Shown piece by piece: positions 1-8,800 of a stretch of 13,002 nt of DNA. The position numbers and the translations under genes were made by a program. Origin of the DNA: Phellopilus nigrolimitatus. Lineage: Eukaryota > Basidiomycota > Agaricomycetes > Hymenochaetales > Hymenochaetaceae. The stretch covers positions 1 to 13,002 of the forward strand of contig JAJOHG010000582.1 of NCBI GenBank assembly GCA_021029095.1, in the 5' to 3' direction. Position 1 is the stretch's first letter. Every line of letters begins with the position of its first letter. The notes below the pieces were generated by a model that worked only from the letters and a program-made list of their open reading frames with translations, was not told the origin of the DNA and did no database searches.

Positions 1-420
1 GACTTGCTGAGCGAACGCGAACGGGTGCCAATGGTCCTTCTGAGCAATCCGCTACTTGGGAAATTGACAAGGGATTTCACATCCGAGGCCGATTGAGCTT
101 ACGAGAACCAAGGATACGCGTCAGACAGCCCATGTCCATCAGGAAAAACCTTCCGTCTGGAATCGCCTAAAATAGCCGGGATCCCCGGGATCCCGGAAAT
201 TTTATTTGACGGATTCCAAAAAATATTTCATACCTGTTCCTGTCCCAGAGATTCCAGGGCATCCAACCGGCTCTATTCTGAACTTTCCACACATTCTACG
301 CATTTTATTTGCTTGTTTGGGCTCCTTTCCTTTGCTTTACAGACAGTTGTTTATATGTATAAAATGTAGATGCATTGTTTCTTAGTTACGTTTAGATACA
401 CAGAAAGTCGACTAATCTAT
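1..420. other. Non-coding left flank
   Basis: No reading frame here looks like protein on either strand. The stretch is AT-rich after position 200 and holds one GC-rich palindromic block (176-196, listed separately). A TATA-like string lies at 358-364, but nothing downstream on the plus strand looks like a gene, so I do not call it a promoter. Confidence 0.5.
176..196. repeat. Overlapping GGGATCCC palindromes
   Basis: The block is built from two copies of a CGGGATCC unit running into each other, so most of it can pair with itself as a short hairpin or read as a tandem duplication. It stands alone in otherwise AT-rich sequence. No function can be assigned. Confidence 0.5.
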
Positions 421-429
421 GTATGCTGT

Positions 430-1630
430 CACGATCCATATTGCGCCGAATGCGATCCTGCTCCTTCTGGCCTCCGCATGACAACTGGCCTCCTCCTTCT
501 CCTTCCTCACAGACAGCTCGGACACAAGCTCCCGGTGGCGAGCGACGATCGCGCGCCGCACTTGTAGTGCCTTACGCTCCGCGTTTGTGGCAGCGACAAG
601 CTGTGCGAACGTCTCCTGGGCCGCGATCTTGTCCGCGGCAGCGGGTGCAGATTCAGACGACGCAATAGCCCCGAGTGAATTGTGCCGGCACGTTGCGATG
701 CCGCTGAGGCGCGTGTGCACGAGCTCACCCACAGACAGCTGGATGGACTTGTCGAGCGCAGAGGGCGTTCGGGCCCGCGGCCGTGCTGCTGAATGTGTTG
801 TTGATGAAGATGAGGCTGCCCGACGCGTGGTCGATGCGCACGCGTATGTCGCCGCGGTGCGTGCAGCTCATAAGGAAGGCCTTCACCTGGCCAGGGCCGT
901 ACGCGCTTTCGAAGGAGCCCTCAAGAGATGTAACGAAGTCGAGGAGCTGCGCAATCTGCATGGTCGAGTAAACTTGCACAAGCTGCACGGAGAGGCACGA
1001 GAGGAGCGCACAAGGGAGAGCGGGAGATAGTTCGTGTCAGATGGAAGCTCCCTAAGAGGGGCGACGGCACTGCAAAGAGTGAGCGGATCAAACGTGACTT
1101 CCAAGACGTTGTAGAGATTTTTTGATGACGAGAGGAGCAAGCTTAAGGACATTGCACAACAGCTTCAATCCGCATGAGTCAGCACTTTGAACACTTGAGG
1201 AGTCCGATACGGGCTAGAGTCTTTGTCAAACCAAGCAGTGCAGTCAAGTGCGCAGTTTGGCCTTTCGGTTCGTCCTCTTCCGACTCCTGTCCAACAGGTA
1301 CGGCGAGGGCACAGATAAGGACCTGGCCAGTGAGCCTGCCGAGTTCCTCATCACATTTGCCACCCACGGACCGAGCTATTAAGTGATAGTGAGCACAAGC
1401 CGCAGCATGGAAAAGCACGCTCCCACTTGTCAGGAAAATGCGCGTGAGCTTTTCATAGCAGTTGGCCAACATGGCCGGATGGGGAGACTTCTTCGCGATG
1501 TTGAGGAGCTTGTGAATGTCCTCGAAGAAACGGAAGGCCTCCTGCCAGAGCTCGAATTCAACAGAGACGTTGAGCTGCACGAAGCCCAGGTTGAGGTGTT
1601 GCTGGAGTGTATCGCGGAAGCAGCCCACGA
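430..1630 (-). pseudogene. Decayed internal fragment of eIF3 subunit a
   Basis: The minus strand encodes, in consecutive pieces and changing frames, a protein resembling fungal eIF3a (TIF32/RPG1), the scaffold subunit of translation initiation factor 3. Reading 5' to 3': about 1625-1180 gives the helical stretch with FELWQEAFR, EDIHKLLNIAKKSPHPAM, NCYEKLTRIF and VGGKCDEELGRLTGQVL. About 1160-1040 gives VIKKS and LYNVLEVTFDPLTLC. About 1030-770 gives the PCI-domain part with QVYSTMQIAQLLDF, RVRIDHASGSLIF. About 770-440 gives LVHTRLSGIAT and VRRAIVARHRELVSELSVRK followed by the start of the charged repeat. At least four frame changes are needed, one at a run of six A residues near 1116. An in-frame TGA ends the first block. 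About 230 N-terminal residues and the whole long charged C-terminus are missing, and no start codon or promoter fits. No introns are evident within the covered part. I infer a dead, truncated copy whose functional parent lies elsewhere. Confidence 0.85.
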
Positions 1631-1760
1631 CAGAGTGAAAAGTTGCGTGCCAGCTCACAGTGATTTTGTTTAGGGCCGGTCCACACGGACTTAAGTTCTC
1701 GTCGGAATAGCAAAATGTACATTATGCGCTTGTTATACATAAAATTCTAACGTAAAGAAA

Positions 1761-1833
1761 GTCATTTTAGTCTGACGGTTAAGTTTAGGCTTGATTCATG
1801 TTGTAGGTCGTGGGTTCGATCCGCACAAAAATA
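1761..1833 (+). other. Degenerate tRNA-like sequence (A and B boxes)
   Basis: A TAGTCTGACGG string at 1768-1779 resembles the A box / D arm of a tRNA, and GGTTCGATCC at 1813-1822 is a near-perfect B box / T arm. The box starts are 45 nt apart, the distance found in a real tRNA. AGGTC before the T stem fits a variable loop. The T stem (1810-1814 with 1822-1826) pairs at four of five positions. The acceptor ends (1761-1767 with 1827-1833) pair at only about three of seven, and the anticodon stem does not close. I read this as a tRNA pseudogene or the head of a tRNA-derived SINE, not a working tRNA. Confidence 0.5.
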
Positions 1834-1859
1834 TTTCTTTTGTAATCAAGAAGTTAATC

Positions 1860-2775
1860 TATGGCGGGCGATCATCTGATGTTTCCAGACTTCTGCTAGT
1901 ATATTTCGACAATCTCAAGTATTTAAGACGAATGTAAGCTGTTCCAAGTAATTTTGAGACACTCCGAATGATTCCAAGTGTTCCGAAGACTTTCAAAAAG
2001 GAGGTTTTTCCTGATGTCGTCTCCGTCTCCGTCTCGCCGGAAAACTCTGGGCTCTTTTCAATCTTGATACCGGCTGTACACTCTTTGGCTTTCCTCTTGA
2101 TCATACCTTCCGGAAGATGGTTATTCGGCTGAGGCCTTGGAATTTATCACGAGCGCCCATTCAATTAGAAATGGCCACCGGTTGGAAGGGCGGCGAAGCA
2201 GACGTGAGAGCGTGTTCCATTGGCAAAGTGCAATAGGTATGTACTCATCTTATTTTCAACGTCGGCCATGTTTGAGTCGCCCAATACATAAGACCAGGTT
2301 TTGATGCAAAGATAACATCTCCGTTTTCTCCTCTGTTGTTTGCATCCGTGTCCACGATGCTACCCTTTTTTTGATCTCCCGTCAACAGTACATTGGACAT
2401 GAACGAACGCTGTGACTTCGCTTAATGAATGTGGAATGTCTAAGCTGGTCAAAGTGCAACGTTGTGCACGAACCAGAAACTACTTGTCATGTCATTCCGT
2501 GCCATTCGCAAGCTCGCTATATATAAACACTCTGCTTATGGTGGATTTTAGCCATCTATTCGATACGGAATGAAGCGGAACACTAGCTTCGTTGAATCTT
2601 TTGGTCTGCTGTAGATAAGATTGTCATTTTTCCACCAATCAATTAGCGCCCAATTCCACTTTCGGGAAGACGATATCGCAATACTTATCGCTCGTGGCCG
2701 GCCAACAGACGGCGAACGACTTCTTGTTATCTGGCTTCACCGGATCCGAAGCATCGAAGCCAGCTAAAGCCAACG
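1860..2775. other. Non-coding region upstream of the urea transporter
   Basis: No convincing gene is visible. Short open frames occur on both strands (for example 1859-2104 minus and 2117-2236 plus), but they have no recognisable protein and no splice partners. The stretch 1915-2000 repeats TTCCAAGT-like words. The right half carries scattered GATA-type sites, listed separately, and probably serves as the regulatory region of the gene starting at 2855. Confidence 0.5.
2144..2732. promoter_or_regulatory. Five HGATAR (GATA factor) sites
   Basis: Sites fitting the HGATAR consensus lie at 2144-2149 (minus), 2310-2315 (plus), 2613-2618 (plus), 2684-2689 (minus) and 2727-2732 (minus). The last three fall within 245 nt of the urea transporter start codon. 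Fungal nitrogen-catabolite genes, including urea transporters, are classically activated by AreA/NIT2-type GATA factors at such sites when good nitrogen sources are lacking. That this gene is so controlled is inference: the motif is short and some copies will occur by chance. Confidence 0.45.
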
Positions 2776-2783
2776 TATAAATA
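2776..2783 (+). promoter_or_regulatory. TATA box of the urea transporter gene
   Basis: TATAAATA lies 79 nt before the start codon at 2855, with no upstream ATG in between, leaving room for a short leader. Position and sequence fit a fungal core promoter. Confidence 0.55.
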
Positions 2784-2854
2784 CCTTGGAGCTATGTGGA
2801 GGCAAACAGTAGTCCCTGTTCCTGCTCAAGTGTACGGGTCTACTCACACTCACA

Positions 2855-5350
2855 ATGGCAAACGGTGAATTTCTTGCATATCTGCCCCAGTCCTCGGGTT
2901 ATGGAGTCATCCTTGGGGGTGGTTTTGCCTTCGCCCTCTTCATGCTGATTCTTTCCTGGCTGCAATCTAAGTTCACGGAAACTTCACCTTTTGAAGGTAC
3001 TCGTTTTTCATTATTTCTTCGGCAAATGTAAAATAAATTCTGACATCGCTTTTTGCTCTCTCAGCCGAGGAATTTTCGAGTGCCAGTCGTAGCGTAAAGC
3101 CTGGTCTCGTTTGCTCAGGAATTGTCTCTGCCTGGACGTGGAGTGCGACGCTTATGGTGTCATCGCTCGTCTGCTACCAGTTTGGCATCTCGGGCGGGTG
3201 GTGGTACGGTACTTGTGGAACGTGAGGCATCTCTGTTATCTTGACTTTACACTTTTGCTCATATGGCATAGTGTGGAGATTATTTTCTTCTCCGTCATTG
3301 CTTCGAAGGTGAAGGAGAATGCTAACGGAGCACGAACATTTTTGGAGATTGTGAAGGCGCGCTTCGGCACCCCTGCTCATCTCATGTTCTTGGTGGGTAT
3401 AGTAGACACTAATTGTTGAAAAGTTTCTGACTCGAGTTATACTAGTTTTACGCACTCTTCACTTCGCTGATGGTCTCTGCCATTCTGCTGCTTGGCGGTA
3501 GTGCATCCATTTCCGCACTCACAGGCATGGATATCCGCGCTGCAACGATGCTTCTCCCCGTTGGCGTTATTGCTTTCGTTATCGTCGGTGGCCTCCGTAG
3601 CACGTTCGTTTCCGACTATGTCCACACCACTATCGTGTTTGTTGTCATTTGGATCTTCCTCTACACCGCCTGCGGCTCTTCAGAGCTCATCGGTTCTCCC
3701 ACAGCTCTGCATGAGCTGCTCGTGAAGGCTGCTGAGATAACTCCGGTGGAAGGGAACTTAGGTGGCTCGTACTTGACATTCCACTCGAAGACTGCTTTCA
3801 TATGTTCGTCATCTTCGGTCGGTCTTCTTGACGTACGTTTCTGTTCTAACGATGCTCCGCAGATGCTGCAATATCCATTACGCTCGGCTTCTCGACGGTC
3901 TTTCTCGACCAGTCTTATTGGCAGCGCGCGATCGCATCAAACCCGGAGGGCACGACAAAGGCGTACTTCCTCGGCGGGATTTCGTGGTTCAGCGTGCCTT
4001 TTACATTTGGCACGACCATGGGACTCACAGCACGCGCACTCCAAACGAACGCGGTTTTCCCGACTTACCCAGAACCGCTCAGCATGGCACAACAGGGCGC
4101 CGGACTCGTCGCCCCCGCAGCGGCTGTTGCACTCCTCGGCAGGGAGGGTGCGATCGCTATGCTCATCATCACGTACATGGCCGTCACCTCTGCGTGCTCG
4201 GCACAACTAATCTCAGTCTCGTCAATTTTCACATACGACGTGTACAGGGTGAGTGGAGCGTTGTTTCTATCGATAAGCTTTGTTGTTAACGATTTATTAT
4301 ACTTCCAGACGTATTTCCGTCCTCAGGCGACTGCTCGTGAGATGCTCAGGATTGCACACTTCTGTGTTGCAGGGTGGGGTATCTGGATCTCAGTCTGGTG
4401 TGTCATTCTCAACGCCGGAAATGTCGATATGAACTTCATATACTGTACCTGTCCAATCTCTCTTATCATTATACCGAAATCTGATCTTCGTTTAATAGAC
4501 TTCTGCGGTACCATCATCGGCGCGCCCGTCATTCCGGTTATGCTTACCGTGCTTTGGCCTAAGCTTTCTAACACCGGTGTCATGAGCGGTTCAATAGGAG
4601 GCACTGCGCTTGGCATCATGGCCTGGATCATTGTCTGCCGCTATAAATATGGCATGATTGGTGTTGACAACCTGATGTCGCAATACTCCTCGCTTGCCGG
4701 AAATGTGACTTCGTTGTACTCCGGAGGCATTATCGCGTACGTGATCTCCATGATCAAACCGGATAGCTATGACTTCAAGGGCACACGAGGCAGTAAGTAC
4801 CGCTCTTGCTCGAATCTAATTCTGTGATTTGACTGGCATGTGCCTACAGTTAAAATTGTCGGGCAAACGCGTCATCAGGGCGATATCCTTCCATCGGAAC
4901 AGGTCATAGCCGTGTCCCCCGACGAGGAGAAGGCTTCGAAAACGCCGTCGGTCGAGGATGGACTTCCGAGTGTTTTGCACGAAGATTTCGTCGAGATCGA
5001 AAGCCACCCGAAGCCTGCGAATGTCATGAAGGCATTTTGGTGGTCCGCGGCAATCATTATAGTCATGGCTGTCATTGTTCCCATCCCACTCGGAGCATCT
5101 AACTACATTTTCTCGCCCGGGTTCTTTACCGCCTGGATGGTCGTCGCGATGGTGCGCTTCTCCATTTTACTGTAAAGTTTATTGATAAAACAGAATATTG
5201 ACTTTCGTCTTTGGGCTCCAGTTCTGGTCGTTCGTCGCGGGTTTCTGCTGTATCATTCTGCCCATCTGGGAGAGTCGTATGGCTATCAAGCACATGGCTT
5301 TCGGCCTTCTCGCGATGACGCGTGGCCGTGCGATCATGAGAAATAGCTGA
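2855..5350 (+). CDS. DUR3: Urea/H+ symporter, DUR3 family (sodium:solute symporter)
   Basis: Plasma-membrane active transporter for urea, and in yeast also polyamines; imported urea feeds urea amidolyase or urease. Modelled exons: 2855-2996, 3065-3221, 3272-3392, 3446-3803, 3863-4248, 4309-4444, 4499-4792, 4850-5151, 5222-5350. They join in frame to 674 codons, close to the usual DUR3 length, with a TGA stop at 5348. Family marks in order: an extracellular N-terminus and TM1 with GGGFAFALFM, then EEFSSASRSVKPGL, SAWTW, ARTFLEIVKARFGT, LLLGGSA, LTGMD, GGLRSTFVSDYVHT, FLDQSYWQRAIA, PEPLSMAQQGAGLVAPAA, TYMAVTSACSAQLISVSSIF and IWESR near the end. Many hydrophobic segments fit the roughly 15 membrane helices of the family. 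A hydrophilic acidic loop encoded around 4900-5020 precedes the last two helices. Intron 4 uses donor GTTCGT at 3804; the stronger-looking GTACGT at 3832 breaks the frame. Introns 5 (60 nt) and 6 (54 nt) contain no stop and keep frame if retained. No lesion is visible. Upstream GATA sites suggest nitrogen control. Confidence 0.93.
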
Positions 5351-5879
5351 GCTTTGCATGATCTTATGCTTATTTCCGTTTATGCCTTTTACTACTTCGG
5401 CTTCAACATAGAATTTGTTCGGTGTGGATCTTCGGCCCTCCGAACAATGCGACTTAGAATCTCAGGCTGTTACTCATATTGTCATCCTTTTCTCTTATTT
5501 ACCCCTATTCTGTAACATTAGACACGACAAGCTAGAATGCTATGTACAATAAGACTTGTACACCCTACTTTTCCACACTTGTCACGAATTTGCGAGGCTT
5601 TGCGAGCGTCATAGTCGCTTAAAGCCGGCTATCTATCCGTGCTTGACACCGTTATTACGTCATGGACTTGCGACTCGGAAGTCACTCCAAATTTCTCTCT
5701 GATCTCATTGCTAGTGTGCTCGCTTTCCCACTCAAGTCTTCGAAAAGTGCTGGTTGTTGAACAGCTTCACCTTTAAGCTGATTTAATTTTGGATTTGATC
5801 TGTGCTAGAAAAATCCACGCTTTCCTACGATTTAGAAGTCCGCTTGCGACACAAGTAACTTGAAGCTATCGATTTCATA
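5351..5879. other. Intergenic region between the two main genes
   Basis: This AT-rich stretch holds the 3' end of the urea transporter transcript and the promoter of the next gene. An AATAAG-like string near 5548 could serve polyadenylation. No clear TATA box precedes the start at 5880. No further gene or repeat is visible. Confidence 0.5.
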
Positions 5880-8800
5880 ATGGAGCTCGAGGAGCTCGAA
5901 GACATACTAAAGGACTACCTCAGACCATCAGAACTCGTCAAGTCAATTCTAATTACCCACATTGCAAGCTCGAGTGAGGAGCTTGGCAGGACAAGACCGG
6001 AAGAAACCTTGCAGCATAGAACTCGTATACTGGCTATTGTTTCCAACTACAAGAATGACGAAGAAGAAGGCAGGTACTCAATCTTTCTCCAGTCAAAGGC
6101 TCAATCGGACTTGCTGAGCCGTTACGAATCGTCAGTGTTTTTGTGTTCAAACCCAATTCACTTCGTGGTCGACCCGTTGCAGCAGAACTCTTGCTTCTCT
6201 GGACACACCCTCTAACGAGTGCGCTGACTCTGTCAATGGCTCAGCCACGAGCTCGTTCTGGTACAATCGATCTTCGCGTTGAGAAGTACGCTACGGTACC
6301 TCGTTCGAGTAAACATCATTTTTCATGTTCAGTGTTTTCCGACATTGAGCATTTGCTTTCATCTATAGGTGTCCTTCTTACTTTGGATTATGAGGGTCTG
6401 AAACAGACTTATTCTACAGAATCGTCAGAGGAGTTGCGTGTTTTCATGAACGAATGTCGACGGTTGATCAAAGTCGCCAACACTGCCCCAAGTCTTGATT
6501 TCCGCTGGCTAAACTTTTATCAATCGCAACAGTCTCAAGGAGGTTGTTTAAAATAATATTGTCTGGAGCTCGTACAATTCATTTATTCATTCCTAAACTC
6601 TTTTCTTCTCAGTTCCTCCTATGTTCCCTAGACCTGACCTTCGGAAGATCCAAAAAGCTGCATATACCAACCTCTCCTCCGCCTCTGCAGGACGACCTGG
6701 TGACGAGGACACGGACATAGCTTTGATTCATGACGATTGGTTGCGCTCCAAGCTCGTCGAGGATAGGGATATCTACACAAAGGAGCACATGATACGGTAC
6801 GTGGCTTCATAACTATACTTTATAATCACAATAAATGCAATGTATTGATTGGTATAATACAGAATTCGTATAGGCACATTCAACGTCAACGGAAAGGCAC
6901 CATCTCAGGACCTCTCTCCGTGGGTCCGTCCACAACATCAAACTCGGTCAGGAGAAGAGGAAGAACGACGAATACTTCCGCCTTTGAATCCTGTATCGCC
7001 ACTCACACTGTCGTCGTCGGCCGCGCCTGATTACTTGTCTTCTCAAGAATCCCGATCATCGTCGTTGAATAATGACATCACCCGGGATCGTACAAAGGAT
7101 GACCTGACTGTTAAGCTAGATGGCGATCCAGACATGATAGTGCTTGGTTTCCAGGAGCTTGACTTGTCCGCAGAGGCGCTCCTGTATAGCTATACGACGG
7201 CGCGCGAGGATATGTGGCTGGAATCGATTTTTGCTGCGCTCGGCGAAGTGCGCGACCAATATACTAAGGCATGCACAATTCCTCTTCTCTGGGCCGCTTG
7301 ATCATACTTCTAATCGTGATTTTTCAGCTAGTATCAAAGCAACTCGTAGGTATGCTCATAATATGCATGGTGAAGAAAGACGTTGTGAAGAACGTGACCG
7401 ACGTAAGTACTTGTGCTATAGGGACCGGTATGATGGGTATTATGGTCAGTCTAGTTTGCCGCGCTTCAATAACGGTTTAATGTCCCAACTGAAACATATG
7501 TTGTGCAGGGAAACAAGGGAGCTACCGCCCTTCGTCTGACTCTGTACTCGACGGTACTGACATTCGTGAACGCGCACCTTGCGGCCTTTGATGACCTCAC
7601 TGAGCGACGGAACGCTGACTTCCACGACCTCTCGCGTCGCCTTTTATTTAGTTCTGTCGTCTCGCACTCGTTAAATAATAGTACTGCTCCGGATGCAGAG
7701 TCTTCGGGGACAACAGTGACGGACGCAGAGACGGTATTCCAAAGTGATATCCTCTTTTGGATGGTGAGCACGTCAATTCCCTACCTTGTGGTCGATCTGG
7801 TTTACCAAACAGCCGACAGGGCGGTTGGTGCATCTAAATGACCTTGTTTACCCTGCTTAACGATTTCCTCTGGTTAAAAAGATCTGAACTATCGCATCGA
7901 CCTTCCAGACTCAGAAGTCAGACAGCTTATATCCGGAGGCTTGGAAATCCGCGACTATAACATTCGCGATATGTTAGTTTATGACCAGGTAAAAATCCCA
8001 GATAGTTTTTGAGATTCGCTTTGATGATTATACCAGTTCCTTAGTTGACAAGAGCACGCAGTGAAGGAAAGGCTTTCGAGGGCTTCAGGGAGGGCAGGAT
8101 CACTCATTTACCGTTAGCCTATTTCCATCATTTCCACCTATTCTCTTATAATTACTAATTTCGAACTTTTGTTCAGGACATATCGTTTTGGCGCCGGAAT
8201 TGCAACAGATGACAATGGATATGATATCAAGTAGCGTTACTTTTTTCACTGTGCGAGCTCAGCGGCTTACGCATAAATGCAGACGCCGCCCAGCATGGAC
8301 GGACCGGATCCTGTATCTACCGAGTCCCCACATACGTATCAAACAGACAAGCTACACTGCCCAGGCCGAGATGACGATGAGCGATCACCGACCTATCTCC
8401 GCCGATTTTAGCGTGGGTGTATGGGAAGCAGACGCAAGCGTATATAATGATCGTGCATGGGACTTCATTAACCAGCTTAGAGAGTTACGTGAGTCGGAAG
8501 AGACGCCAAAGCTGAAGGTGGACTTCGCTGACGTCCAATTCGGGCACGTCTGGTCTGTTCTTCTTCTCGAACGAAGTACTTGATCGATTGAAAAAAATAT
8601 TGATGACGCGAAATGACGCAGGTATATGCGGGAGGCTTCCCAGCAACTGATTCTACAGAATGCGGGAAAGGTACAGTAGGATAAAGCTCACTATTCTTCC
8701 GGAGAAATTGACGCCGGGCATTTAGATTCCTTGTGCTTTCCGGTTTGTCTGTTTGCAGGAGGACCATCTTCTCTGTATGTTTACTCTTTAAACTTACGGT

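Noticed and set aside
358..364. TATAAAA string as a promoter
   Set aside because: No plus-strand gene follows; the next coding signal is the minus-strand relic.
423..1030. Long plus-strand open frames, including 587-1030 (147 residues)
   Set aside because: They are antisense to the eIF3a relic; the minus strand carries the recognisable protein and the plus frames show no family pattern or splice structure.
1859..2104. Minus-strand open frame of 81 residues
   Set aside because: No recognisable domain, composition driven by short TTCCAAGT-like repeats, and no promoter or splice partner.
2117..2236. Small plus-strand open frame of 39 residues beginning M-V-I-R-L-R-P
   Set aside because: Too short and without any supporting signal; such frames are expected by chance.
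3937..4206. Minus-strand open frame of 89 residues over the urea transporter
   Set aside because: Shadow of a well-supported exon on the plus strand.
6074..6091. Very short intron from GTACTC to CTCCAG in the first 5-phosphatase intron
   Set aside because: Far below any workable intron length; the acceptor ending at 6135 restores the expected E-E-E-G-S-V-F-V-F-K reading.
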